Origin: Orychophragmus violaceus
Taxonomy: Eukaryota > Streptophyta > Magnoliopsida > Brassicales > Brassicaceae
Assembly (NCBI GenBank): GCA_030180135.1
Contig: CM058230.1
Coordinates: 17,981,082 to 18,045,081, forward strand
Direction of reading: 5' to 3'
Length of the DNA stretch: 64,000 nucleotides
A program made the position numbers and the translations under genes. Positions 20,495-32,100 of this stretch are shown in pieces (the stretch's first letter is position 1; every line of letters starts with the position of its first letter). The notes beneath the pieces are model-generated. The model saw only the letters and a program-made list of their open reading frames with translations, was not told the DNA's origin and did not search any database.

Positions 20495-22759
20495 ATGAAG
20501 TAAGTGGAGCTTTTATTATTGGCTTTGAAATCGTTTATTAGGATCTTCATTTGTTGTTGCGATAGTATAGGATTTGCCTCTGTTAGTTTTTACTACTGTG
20601 AATGTGCTCAATTTCTGTTATAATAGGACGAATTTCTAATTGCCTACCAAGTGCTCGATGATATGTCTGATCGAGTTAAAGGGTATTTAACTGAGTTTTT
20701 TCTTGCTCTTTTGCAGTGATGATGTTGAGAAGACGATTACTTTTGGTTGTTTCTTCAATGGGAAGTTTGACATAATTGATGGGAAGCTTCTTTACCTCGG
20801 TGGTGATTATCGGATTTTGGAAGGTAAAGCATCAGAAGTGTTTTCGTTGCTTCGATCGAAGATGCCGATATGTATGTACGGTCAGAGAACTTGGTATAAG
20901 GCTCCTTTTGAAGAAGTTGGTGATCGAAAACTTTTAGATGCCGGAGGAAGAAACTTGAAGAAGATGTGTGACACTGCTATTTGGACCAACGCAATTGACA
21001 TTTTCATAGAGCTTGAGTCAGAGAGTATTGTTGGAATAGAAGATCATATGAGAGAAAGAGAGGTGCCTCAGTTGAATGAAAATGTCAGAAATCGTACTGG
21101 TGAAGAGGATCATACAAGAGAAAGTGACGAGCCGGATCGAGCTGAGCATCATTTTGTAGAAGAAGATAGAGTTGAACGCAATGTGGCAGATTTTGTTGAT
21201 GATGAAGTCGATGAGTATGCAACACCCGTGGCTTCAGACGATGAGGAAGTTGGTAGTGACGACGAGGGTTATCTGACATATATGAAAGGCAGCGGAGAGT
21301 TGAAACTGAGGCAAGCGTTTGATAGTCTGGATGCTTTTAAGCAAGCAATGGTGGATTATGTGCTGAAGTATAAGAGGAATGTGAAATATACAAGATGGGA
21401 CAAAGACAAATCAGAGCTTAGATGTGCTAGTGTACCTGGAGAAGACGAGGAAGAGTGTTTGTGGAGGATTTACTGTTCTTATGAAGAAACGGTTCAGAAA
21501 TGGATGGTGAAAGTGTTTGTCCCGGACCATTCATGTGCGAAGACACAATATTCAAAGCTACTGACTCAAGAGGTTATTGCTAGGCTGTTTGTTGATGATG
21601 TGAGGGATAATAAATTACTAAGGCCTAAGGATATTCTGAACTCAATTCATACACGGTGGGAGTTGATTCCAACGATAGAGCAGTGTAGGAAGGCTAAGAA
21701 AAGGGCCTTGGAGATGATCCAAGAGGAGCTTGATGCCCAATATTCAATGCTGAGAAACTACGGAATTGAGCTTCTAAGGTACTAAATTTGTTAACCTAAC
21801 TCTTGTTTCTAATAAACTTAATTGCATTATTGATATTTTTTTCCTATTTGGCAGGTCTAACCCGGATTCAACTGTGGAGTTAGAGACAGTTCAAGACGAA
21901 CTCGGGAGAGATACATTCCTGAGAATACTTCACTCCAACGGTCAAATGCGACGATGTAAGCAACAACATTTCAGAGTCCTTCAACAATGCTATTGATCCA
22001 GCAAGAAAAATGCCTCTGGTGGAGATGCTCGAGACAATCCGCAGAAGAGCTATGTTGCGTATTGAAGCGAGAAAGGTTAAATCAAACAAGCACAGAGGTA
22101 AGTTCAGTCTGAAAGCAATGGAGAGAGTGGATGAGGAACAAAAGAAGATTCTTCACTGTCAGATTTTCCCTTGTGGATATGAGGTTTTTGAAGTCAAAGA
22201 GAAGAATATGGCCTTCAAAGTAAAGATGATGGAGCGTACATGCGATTGTCGGAAATGGGACATGTCAGGACTACCTTGCCGTCATGCTCTTAAGGTAATT
22301 TCTGTGAAGAAACGCAACCCGGAGGACTATATTGCGGACTGCTATCTCACTTCTAGGTGGAGACATCAGTATGAAACACCAATTGAGGGAGTTCGTGGTT
22401 TCAATTTTTGGGGGCAGCATGATGAGGAAGAAACTGAATTGATTTTTCCAGCACCAACAGAACCGGAGGCTTCAACAGGAGGAAGAAAAAAGATCCCCAA
22501 AAGAATCAAAGGAAGAAATGAGTCTCCAACTAAGAAGAAGGCAAAGCAAAAGGAAGCTGATCCAACAAAGGTGTCAAGGGCAAAGAGAGTGATACATTGT
22601 GGAAGATGTGGTCTAACTGGACATAACACAAGGAAATGTAAGAACATTGGTGTTGCGATTCAGAGACCACCAAAGAAGAAGAACGTTGGAGGAGGGTCTG
22701 ATCTTGGTGACGGACAGGTCTCACAAAGCCAGCCTACTCAGTCCCAAGTCTTTGACTAA
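20495..22759 (+). pseudogene. MuDR-type transposase, catalytic domain deleted
   Basis: Transposase of the element. The probable start is ATG at 20495 in a five-base first exon (20495-20499, donor GTAAGT) joined to 20717, giving MNDDVEKTITFGCF. Exon 2 runs to 21778 and holds the N-terminal PB1-like region, an acidic stretch and the MuDR DNA-binding domain (CSYEETVQKWMVKVFVPDHS). Exon 3 starts at 21855. Near 21915-21930 sequence jumps from just before the MULE DDE domain to YFTPTVKCDDVSNNISESF, which normally follows it, with a frame change. About 200 catalytic residues are therefore missing. The C-terminus keeps the SWIM finger (CDCRKW...LPCRH) and a CCHC knuckle (CGRCGLTGHNTRKC). Confidence 0.88.
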
Positions 22760-23077
22760 TTTCTTTATGAATGCAATCGGTTTGTGATGTGGTCTTGTAT
22801 TAAGAATGCAATCGGTTTGTGATGTTTTTGGGGATGTTGACAGCTTTTGGAATTTGGGTATGAAGCAGGTTTTTGGATGCTCTTGTTAGGTGATGTTGTC
22901 TTGTTGCTGCTTAAAAACAGAAACATGATGCTGATGTTATTTTGTTGATTTTATGAATGCAATCGGATTGTATTATGGAAAAAAAATTAGGCTGCTTGTT
23001 TTTGAACTTAATAGTCTAAACACAACAAAGCAACACAAGAGTCAACAACAAACCCAAACAACAAACCATACAACATT
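22760..23077. other. Shared 3' region between the convergent MULE genes
   Basis: No coding sequence. A short direct repeat GAATGCAATCGG(T/A)TTGT occurs three times (near 22770, 22806 and 22955), in the likely 3' UTR of the transposase gene. Confidence 0.55.
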
Positions 23078-23581
23078 CTACATAAGAATCTTAAACATAA
23101 TGACAACCATCACAATACAAACAACCATGTTCTTAAGACCTCTAAGCTCCATCTTGCAATCACTAATCTCTTTTTCAAAATCTTTAAGCTCCTTCTCAAA
23201 ACTACCAACCACAGCTTCACAAGACCTTGTCTCCATCGTAAGTGTGTCCATCTCGGATTCACAGGCTTGTAAACCCTTCTCCAATGACAATGACACTCTT
23301 TCAAGCTCATCACACTTAGTTTTCATATCTTCAATTTCTTCAACAATTGATTCATCTGTCCATTTAAATAGATGATTCCGGTTTTTCTGCAATATAGAAA
23401 CAACAAAATCAACAATCACTCATTCCAACATTGAAATCAGAGACGATTTTGCAATTACCTCATCACCAAATCGACAGGCATAAAACATTCTTCCCGGGTT
23501 GTTGGCGGTTCGAGATGTCAGTAATCTAACCCGTTCTCCACACCTACAGTGCGTCGGAAATCCTCTTCCTCTGTCACCCAT
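23078..23581 (-). CDS. GRF zinc-finger, coiled-coil, membrane-tail protein carried by the MULE
   Basis: Two exons on the minus strand, 23581-23459 and 23386-23078, with GT-AG borders and matching phase, encode 143 residues. An N-terminal GRF-type zinc finger (HCRCGERVRLLTS, NPGRMFYACRFG, HLFKWTDE) is followed by a heptad-rich coiled coil of about 65 residues. A short hydrophobic C-terminus (MVVCIVMVVIMFKIL) looks like a tail anchor. GRF fingers bind single-stranded nucleic acid in several families. It lies wholly between the TIRs, convergent to the transposase. An upstream ATG at 23665 is in frame, but the start at 23581 fits the family better. There is no stop or frameshift. It could be a transposon accessory gene or a captured host gene. 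Confidence 0.72.
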
Positions 23582-23616
23582 TCCTTCAAGCTCGATATTT
23601 TCCTCTGTTAAGGGTT

Positions 23617-23941
23617 GAAAACCCAGATGAACCCTAAATCTGATTTGAGCCACGATTTTCCCCAAATATTGCTCTCAATATACAAAACGACGTCGTTCTA
23701 TGAAGGGTCATTAATTTTTAAAAAAATATTTTATATCACTAACTTCTGTTAAACGATCATTTAACATTGTCACCGGATTATTAACGTCGTTAGTGGTTTT
23801 GTGTAAATAGGCTAAGATTCTAAACTATGTGGAGTAAATTCAAAATAAATATTAGTTTGTGTGTTATTTGGCATGGTCTCATAAGTCACGTATGAAAAGC
23901 TGTTTTGCCTATAAGTTCATGGGGGAATTGGCTGTTTTCCA
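23617..23941 (-). repeat. Right terminal inverted repeat of the MULE
   Basis: Inverse of 20031-20358. It ends GGCTGTTTTCCA and is followed by the TGGGTTGGAC duplication. It probably contains the promoter and leader of the GRF gene. Confidence 0.93.
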
Positions 23942-23951
23942 TGGGTTGGAC

Positions 23952-24330
23952 AAGGTAGATATACTTTCCATGGTTTAAGTTCTAACCAGAAACTAAGACA
24001 GAATGCTATGTTCCTTATCTATCCTTTAAAGTAATAATAGACCATAAGTTGTTCCTTTTAAAACTTTAACGCTAAGAATATAGAGAGAAAAATTCATAAG
24101 GTGTTTTGCTATATAACTGAGGCAATATTCCATCATTTGAAACCTCAAGGTACTCGAGCATTATGACCTCAAGATTTTCTTCTATACTCTTTTCTCTTAG
24201 CATAATGGGATTTCTGATGTGGAGGTTCCACTAAGTGGCAACCACAGAGCATACCTTCCGTACTTGCTTATGGTAGGAGACAACTCCTTGATACTAGAAT
24301 TTCATAGGAAGATAAGAACCAAAACTTAGA
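23952..24330 (-). other. Probable leader of the minus-strand retroelement
   Basis: Non-coding sequence between the primer-binding site and the insertion points. With 19982-20030 it would have joined directly to the coding remnant at 13594 before the two insertions. Confidence 0.45.
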
Positions 24331-24350
24331 CTGCCATGGCTCTGATACCA
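24331..24350 (-). other. Primer-binding site, initiator tRNA-Met type, minus strand
   Basis: On the minus strand the site reads TGGTATCAGAGCCATGGC, an excellent complement to plant initiator tRNA-Met. It points leftward, toward the coding remnant at 13594-11660. Confidence 0.7.
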
Positions 24351-24353
24351 AAT

Positions 24354-24600
24354 TTGCAAACACATAGTAGATACAACCAAAAAGGAGGTTTTCATGATCA
24401 AATGTGTTTTATTGATAATGTTTAAAGGGAAGATTTAAAGTATATAACAAAAGGGAGGGAGTGTTATTTATTTATTTAGAACATTCAAAGTTTCTTACAA
24501 GGACTCTTCAGAACTCTCAAACTCAACTTACTTGGTTTGGAGAACATGCTCACCAAGCACCCTTATTTATAGTTGAGATTACAAAGTTTTAGATAAGTGT
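24354..24600 (-). promoter_or_regulatory. Probable U3-R-U5 or promoter region of the minus-strand retroelement
   Basis: Reading leftward there is TATAAATAAGG at 24571-24561, then AATAAA at 24413-24408, then TTTGCA just before the primer-binding site. This order (TATA box, poly(A) signal, PBS) is that of an LTR or of a caulimovirid promoter. A second LTR copy was not found. Confidence 0.5.
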
Positions 24601-26035
24601 ACCTAACTAAGTTATTTTACACATGCTTACTTAACTTAGATATTTTACACATGCTTATATCTTACAACCACACTGAATTATTTTTAATTATATTCATAGG
24701 TCATAATAACTTCACTAATTATCAATTCAAGAACAATTTTCATATATGAAAATAGCAATCAATGAGCATTAAACACATGATATAAAAGTCAAAATACTTT
24801 TTAAAATATCATTTTTATGAGATAAACAAATAAATTTCTATTTGAATTCAGTCAAGCATTTTCACAAATATCTTATGTGCATGAAATCACATAAACTTTA
24901 AAGAAGTTTGATCAAGGTTAATCTAGCATTAAACACACTCAAACAAGAACGATTAAAAAGATTTTAGCCTTAAACATTTAAGATCCATCATAATCTCACC
25001 TAAATTTACATAATCCATGAGCTTTAAATTAGGGAAAGAAGATAAGCAAATATTTAGAAAATATTTAGATTGATAAAACTTTAAAGTTTTGCTAATCTCC
25101 GTACACCCAACAAAATCTATGAAGATAATGTTAAGCATAGAAATTAGAGAAAGAAGATAAGAAAATATTAAGAAAATATTTAGATTAATAAAACTTTAAA
25201 GTTTTGCTTACAGAAACACTTAAAACTCTAAAAGGAAAGTTTTTAGGAAAAAAAATAAGCTAATTTAATGAAATAGGTTGTTTAAACAGTTAACAATGCT
25301 TCGATCGGGTCAATCCGGGACAAATCGGATCTTGATCCGATCGAGTTAGATATGTGGCTGAATTGAGAGCATGTATCGATCGGTGTAAGTCGAAAGGAAG
25401 TCGTTGCGAGATAATTTTTCATGAGAATATGTATTGACTGCAGCAAACCGATGGACATAAGTCGATATTTTTATCTGAGTTAAATTTTGGATTTGATCAC
25501 AGTTTTATATCGGCTAAGTTATGTCAGGAAGTTCCTTGTCTTGGGGCTTGATACCATCTTATCTTGAATAGTTCGAGTTGGACTCTACCTTCGCCCATGT
25601 GTGGGAGATTTTTTTCCTCCTTCTGAGGATTAGGACTACTGGACCGACCCATGTGTGGCCCAGATGTTGACAAAAAATAGTCCACAACTATTGTGATAAT
25701 GTTAAAACTCACATAAAAACAATTACTCGGCAACATCCTGATTAATAATAGGCTTCAAAATTGGCCTATTTACCTTTTAAAAATTCAAACAGAGCCGAGC
25801 TGAATATATTCACATGAGTCACGTTGAAGCCAAATCCATCAGAGTGGGACCCATATTTACTTTAGTCGCTAGTCACACATGGGTTTTGGACGTTTGGCTG
25901 ATGTGATTCACTTTTACGTCGTCGATTTATTTTAGGCCACACCAACTGACCAATGTGTTATATAATCGACATCCACTTACATAATATCGTGAAATAAAAA
26001 TTCATGTGTTATTGATTTGTTTCAATACCCGTCGT
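24601..26035. other. AT-rich DNA with no recognised gene
   Basis: Mostly AT-rich repeats of low information; two near-copies of AAATATTTAGATTRATAAAACTTT occur near 25058 and 25174. Around 25545-25555 the minus strand reads TGGTATCAAGCC, possibly another decayed primer-binding site, and the adjoining 25560-25740 could be an LTR remnant. I could not confirm boundaries. Confidence 0.4.
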
Positions 26036-26051
26036 AACTGCTAGAAGGGAT

Positions 26052-27410
26052 GTTACAAAGTTTGTAAATTGATTCTCTCTCCTAAACCTAATTTTCTCTC
26101 TCAAGCTCACCCTGCCGCCAACTTTCTTCTCCAGATCTGGTCTTAGTTCGGCGCCGGAAGCTTCCTTAGTTCCGGCGCCGGACCCTTGCCATCTGTTATG
26201 GCTCCGTCGTCGTCGTGTTTCTTGTTTTGTGGTCTCCGGTGGTGTCGGAGTTGGGATGGATAAAGCTCGGTGTGGTCCTCTGGCTCCGACGGCACAGTTA
26301 TCGCGGTGTCGCGGCAGCTGCGGTGGAGTTGTAGCGCTTCACGCTCTGTGTGAGCTCTCGGCTCTGCCGTCTCGCCAGGTTCGTCGACGTTCTTGTCTGG
26401 CGATTTTTCCTCCATCGGCGGTCCTCGATGTGTCCTTCTCCTGGCGGTTCGCGCTCGGTGGCAGTGTGGTGGTGGTGAGGCTTCTCTTCTCCATCGGATC
26501 TGGTCTCTCTCGCTTCGCGGTGGAGGCGTTGTATGTGGGCTAGCTCCGCCTGTATCTTCTCGCCGGCGGCTTCAGACCTTGAGGACGGATCTTCTGTGGG
26601 CTCGGAAGATGCAGGTGGTAACAGCTTGGTGGCTAGCCCAATGAGGTGGCTCGCGGGTCTGTTCAAGAAGTAGGGATCCACCGGCGGAGTCCCCTTGCGG
26701 TGGTCTGGCGGGTGGCTCGGCGGATGTCAGCAGCTCCGGCGGTGTAGCTACCTTGCCGTCAATCCTCCGGCGTGACCAAGGTTCGCTATTGTCAGTGTTT
26801 TTTTTTTTCCCATCTAGATATGGACTATGCGGTGTGGTTATTGGGTTTGTGATCTGGTTGGCTCCGGCTCTAACTGGTGATGATTGTGGGTTAGTTCCGG
26901 ACCTGAGATGTAGAGGCGTCAGGGTTTTTAGGGCGGCTAATTTTTGTTCCTGTGGGAGTTGGTTCTTGAGAGATTTACTCACTCGGGGATGGTAATTGGA
27001 GTTGACACTTCGACGGCCCGCTTGGGCTCCTTTGTCGACAGCGGCAAATTAGTCTGTCATAGATCGCGGAGATCCTGTTAGTTTTCGGAGAAGTTGTAGG
27101 TATCTTCATTTGAGGTTTGAGGGTTGGCCTTAGGAGATGCTCGTGGCAACGATGATGTGAACTCTAATTCCTCGGAATTTTGGCAAAAGCGGGATGGTCG
27201 ACGTTTATCGTTGATTGCTGCTCTCTTGTCCGGAATTGACTCGCTTATATTTTATTCGCTTGGACCGAACCATACCACTTCGTTATTTCATATTTGAGTT
27301 GTGGCTGTTTTAGTAGTTTATTTTTTGGTTATTCTGTATTCTTCGTTTCCTCTGTATTTCTGTAAAAAAACTGAAAACGATAATAAATGTTAATATTTTT
27401 ACCCCAAAAA
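26052..27410 (+). mobile_element. Non-coding retroposon (Sadhu-like?)
   Basis: Flanked by a 15-16 bp imperfect duplication: AACTGCTAGAAGGGAT (26036-26051) and AACTGCTACAAGGAT (27411-27425). The right end is A-rich (CCCCAAAAAA). The first kilobase is GC-rich and the last part T-rich. Open frames exist in several phases on both strands but none is long or recognisable. Size, tail and lack of coding capacity recall the Sadhu retroposons of Arabidopsis, but identity with that family is unproven; a 5' part of a LINE is the alternative. Confidence 0.7.
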
Positions 27411-27425
27411 AACTGCTACAAGGAT

Positions 27426-28015
27426 ACTTGATGAGTTGGTGGTGATTAAACTCATCACCTCAGATGCCCATTACGTCGTTAAGTCTGAAAAATCAAATTT
27501 GTAACATCTAAAACCGCAACTCGATTACCATTTTTAATTAATATTAGGTGGAATATAAAGATGATTTGAAAGAGATGAACAAGAAACACTTTACGGCTCA
27601 AAATCATTACATTTACACTTTGTTCCTTACATCAATTTATATAGAGCAAAAAGAACATTACAAATTAAAGAACCCTAATGCACCATCACCATACACGTGT
27701 CTTCTCTCTCAGTAGGACACAACTCACCAATTGGTCCAAATCTATTATTTAGCCTAACGGCACCCTGCAATACTGGTCTTGTACGATTTTTGTCGCCATA
27801 ATCAGAAGAAGGACGAGTCGTTGGTTCCCAATGCTGACTCGAACTGGTACTGGGCTCATCGACTGGGCCTTTCCCTTTTTCTTTATCTCGGCCCATTTTA
27901 ATGATGAAAGAATGAAATAAATTTATTCCATTTTTATTATATTCATTTATCTTATTTCTTTCATTATTATCCCAACATTCCATATTATGATTGTAATTTG
28001 CAGTTTTTATTTTTA
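27426..28015. other. Short stretch with one unrecognised minus-strand open frame
   Basis: The frame at 27675-28022 encodes 115 residues including KEKGKGPVDEPSTSSS and AVRLNNRFGPIGEL. It looks more like protein than chance, but I cannot place it. Its start region is cut by the hAT insertion at 28024, so it may be an exon of a disrupted older gene or element. A TATAAAT-like word on the minus strand near 27640 is not convincingly linked. Confidence 0.3.
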
Positions 28016-28170
28016 CACCCACTCAGTGCCGGTCCTGAAATATATGAGGTCCAATACGAAACTAAAATTTGGAGCCCTAAATAATATAAAATAAAATATG
28101 AATTTTTTTTTTAAAACTCAAGTTTGCAATTAAAAAATTACAATATCCTTGAAACTAATAAAAAAAATTA

Positions 28171-28531
28171 TTAGTTCTTGACAATAGATCTTCTTGCAAA
28201 ATCATCCATCAAACTTTCATAATCAAGGTTTTTGACCATGTCTTTTTCAATCGATAACATGGCCAAAACATTTAACCTTTCCTATGACATAGTTGACCGT
28301 AAGTAAAACTTTATCAACTTCAGTTTTGAGAAACTTCTTTCGGCCGATGCAACTGAAACTGGGATTGTTTGCATTATTACATAGGCAATCCATATATTCG
28401 GATAACACTTCTTGTATCTCCTCAGAAAGTTTAGTACTTCCACACTCTTCTTGATATCTTTCGGTAGAACTTGTCAAAGAATCTTGATTTCAGAAAATAA
28501 ATCGTTTCCATCGACATTTGAACGTTCTCCA
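28171..28531 (-). pseudogene. hAT transposase C-terminus (dimerisation region)
   Basis: Minus-strand translation over three frames gives NVDGNDLFSEIKIL, then the hAT dimerisation region (NNANNPSFSCIGRKKFLK) and the family ending KDMVKNLDYESLMDDFA, with a stop at 28173-28171. An in-frame TGA and a frameshift break it. The reading joins directly to the segment ending at 39322 on the far side of the nested insertion: the codons for HG are present on both sides because of the CTCCA duplication. Confidence 0.82.
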
Positions 28532-29173
28532 TGTTGGGAATGTCCTGAAATCTATTGTACTTACTCTAACTGAAAGTCGTATAGTCGAGATGAGACAATC
28601 ACATAACACTAGGTAGTCATAACGCTTTGCTAGAAGCCACTTATGATCAATGAGTTGAGAACTCATTGCTAGTGTTATATGATCCTACAGGGTCACACAC
28701 CTAAGCAAACTGGGCGTTAAAGACGAGGTTGATCATTAATGTAATGATCCAGTGAATGCATATTTGATATGCATTCGATATCAATATTCTGGGGCAGTGT
28801 CGATCGATGCAACTCGCGGATTAATCAGATTAATTCGGTTTAATCGTTGGTTAATTCCGTTATGGTTTAAGACGACATATATAAGATATATGGTCGACCT
28901 AAACTCGGGGATAACCTAATTCACAGCCACCAGAACTTGAATAGAAACCTCTGAAGAGATTGGATCTCTATAGGCACTAGCATCCCTCTTGTTCAGTTTG
29001 TGTGCGTGTGGATACCAGTAGAGGCGCAGCATTTGAGGCGCTCAAGATCTCGATTATCTGCAAATCTTCCGCTGCTAATCAACAGGTAATTCCGAGATCC
29101 CTAGATTCATTTACATGAACCCTAGATCCTAGGCTTGGAATTCAGACCAGGGTTGCCTAATTGGATTAGGAAC

Positions 29174-32100
29174 TGTGATACCCCGTATCAAAAATACGGT
29201 CAACGGGCAGCAGAAAGTCAACCGAGGGTAAAATCGTCATTTTACCTAAGCCAGGGGTAAAATGGTAATTTTACCAAAAGTCGAGACGGAAACCGAGGCG
29301 GGCCAAATATTCTTATATTTTAATATAAAGAATGTTTATAAGACCAGGATTGGAAGAAACGGAGCGGAAACGAGTTTTTCGGCTTATCGGGATGGAAACC
29401 GACTAAACCGAAGGAACTTCGGAAATTCATAACTAGAGCTCCGTAAGCCCGAACGGAGTGATTCCAATTGCTAAATTCATCTTAAATCATGAAGAATCTT
29501 ATTTTGAAGGTTTTGGAATTTATGAGATTCCCCGGAACCGTTCTAAAATATTAAACCCGAAAAACCGTAAAACCGAGCAATGAAGGAATGGGGATTAGTG
29601 GTTGAGCTAATGATGATTAAGTGGTGATTTGGCAGCCATTAAAGCCCAGTAGGACACCTGTCCCTTCCCCCTGTCGCCACCTTGCCTTGGTTGTGTGTCA
29701 TGCATGCCAAATTCATTGGATAGTTTGCATGCACCAAATCCATCAAATCACATTCACTCCCCCTAACCAACTTCCTCTTCTCTCTCAGCTCTCTCTCGAA
29801 CTCTCTCTGCTTTTCTTGCCCAGAAACATCAATTTCTTGTTTGTGTTCTTGCTGTTCTTGTTCTTGTTCTTAAAGCTCTTGAGAGATTCACCAAAATCCC
29901 TTGCATGCTATTCTTGTTTCCATGAGCAAGTAAGCTCCAATCTTTGGATCTCTTCACCAAATATTCTCCTCTCACTCTCGGTCTCTTCTCCCTCTCTGTT
30001 GCTCAAAAATCAGGCAAGTTCTTGTCCAAAAATCTCTTGCATGTTCTTGAATTTCCAAGAAAACTCAAGAACCCTAGTTTGTCATTTAATCTTGTTTTGC
30101 AAGAAATTCCATAACTCTCTTGTTATAAACTCAAATTCAGATCTGCAAAGCCCTATGGCTTCACCGTGAGCTCCTCCACCTTTTCCAGCCGGTCGCCGCC
30201 GCTGTAGTCGCCGGAATCAGCCGCCGGAGCTCCTTCTTCTCCTTGTTGCTTCTTCCACAAGAAAGCTTGTAACTTTCTTATTTCAAGCCCAAATCTGGAT
30301 CTATTACTTGCTATAGCTTTGTCTTGATCTTATCTATCTTTTTCCAGTGAACCGCCGCCGTTGAAACCGCCGGAGATCGCCGGAAAACCACCTTGAAGAA
30401 ACCGCTTCTAGGGTTTGTGGAATCTCACCTTTTCTTTAGTATGTTTAGATGTTTTAAGGCTGGTATTGAGTAGATCTAGTGATGGTGATCAGTTTAGTGT
30501 AGAGATTTGCAGAAGAAACCGCCGGAAAAGCCCCTCCGCCGCTGGTCAACGCCTCCGCCGCCGGAGTCAACGCCGGTGTCACGTCGCCGGCGAGCCTCTT
30601 CCACCGCCGAGTAAAGCCGGTTCTCCAAGGAACCCATTGGTACAGTTGGTTTGCTTAATTGAGTTGGTTGTGGTGAGATTAAACCGGGTCAAAGGATGTT
30701 AAACCGGGTCAACGGTTTAACCCTAAACCGGGTTAATCCAACCGGTTGGTTAAGGTGTTGGGCCGGTTTATATTGAATCCGAGATTGACCGGTTTTGTGG
30801 TTTTGTGTTTCAGGAGTATTTGATAGTTCGGGAATCCTTATCCGCGACAAAACCGTCATTTCCGTAACTATCTGTGAGTCGGCTCGAAAACGCATACCTT
30901 AATTAAACCGGGAAACAGTAAACCGAAATCACTAAGACGTTGACCCGAGATGAACTAAATAGTAAAACGAGATTAACTGGACAATTAATAATTAACCGGA
31001 GGAAAACCAAGTAAACCGAATTAGGGTTTAGATTGAAGAAGGATAACCGATTTCCGTGCCGCTAGGTCGTTAGTAAAGCGTATTCGATGATTAGATATAT
31101 TTATAAGTATAAAGCACAACTATTAATGAACTATAAACGAGAAACTAAGACGATGATAAAATATGAGTTATACCTAACTAACCTATAGGAGTATAATAAC
31201 GGGTTGGAGTTTAGGTTTAATAGCGGGTTGTGGGTGATAAATGAATAAAGTAAATTAATAATGAGATGTCGGGGAGTTAGTAAGTTTACTAACTCTAAAC
31301 CGACAGATCGAGAATGGGGTTAAAAGACACTTAGGACTGATTAATAAAGAAATGGTGTGTGTGTGAGCCGTCTACGGGTTAGCAATCCGCTAACCCAGAG
31401 TAGCGGACAAGAACGGGATAAAAGTCTTAGCAGCCTAATAGGCCTGCTTGTGTGATCGTGTGGTAGATAGTGATTGTGTGTTGTGTGTTGTTATTATTGT
31501 GAGTTCTGTGCAGGTTTATTAGACTGCTCGGTGTTGGGCCGAGTAGTCATTGCGGACACTTACTCCGGTCTCGGGACCGGGTAAGTTAGTGGTGCTGACT
31601 AGGTATCTTACCTTGTCAGAGCGGTGAGTTGGGTAGCGTAGTGGCTTGCGGAAGGGTTGGGATTATTACTGTTGTTATTGATTGCGTGATCTGTGTTAGA
31701 GTCCCAGCGAGTCTGCGTGTTTATATTTCCGCATTAGGACGCTAGGGTGCGTTAGATTCCGCAAGCCTAGGTTTTTGTTTACGTTCCGGTACTTCCGACC
31801 CGATTGGATCCTCGGGTTTGACCTAACCGGGCCATAGTGGTTCTGGTTATGGTGTTAACCTATCGGGTTACGCCGGTAGGTGTGCGGTCCGGAGAATACG
31901 GGGTCATGTCCTAGGGCCGGATTGCATGGAAACTCGGGCTATCTAGGGGTAGTCAGAGTCACCGCGTATCGATGGACAGAGAACGGTGTCCTATGCGTGA
32001 GTCCTCTTGAGCACATATAGGAGTCGAGGGTTAGTTGCCATATAGGCGACGATGTGAACCCGTGGAAGTTACCGAGTTCGTAGGGCCCATTGTTGTTTAT

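Larger units (their letters stand above)
20031..23941 (+). mobile_element. MuDR-like (MULE) transposon with long TIRs and two convergent genes
   Basis: Terminal inverted repeats of about 325 bp (20031-20358, 23617-23941) start GGAAAACRGCCAATTCCC, and a perfect 10-bp duplication TGGGTTGGAC lies outside (20021-20030, 23942-23951). Inside, a MuDR-type transposase gene reads rightward and a GRF zinc-finger gene reads leftward, each starting in or next to a TIR, so the layout mirrors MuDR with mudrA and mudrB. The transposase lacks its catalytic domain (see its entry), so the copy should be non-autonomous yet mobilisable. It inserted into the leader of the older minus-strand retroelement. Confidence 0.95.

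Noticed and set aside
25540..25740. Possible LTR with PBS-like TGGTATCAAGCC on the minus strand
   Set aside because: No second LTR, no duplication and no adjoining coding sequence.
26143..26982. Overlapping open frames on both strands around 26.1-27.0 kb
   Set aside because: They lie within a GC-rich retroposon flanked by a target duplication, in several phases, with no domain.
29621..30169. 182-residue open frame, repeated at 36058-36606
   Set aside because: It lies inside both LTRs, is identical only because the LTRs are recent, and shows no domain; composition is hydrophobic low-complexity.
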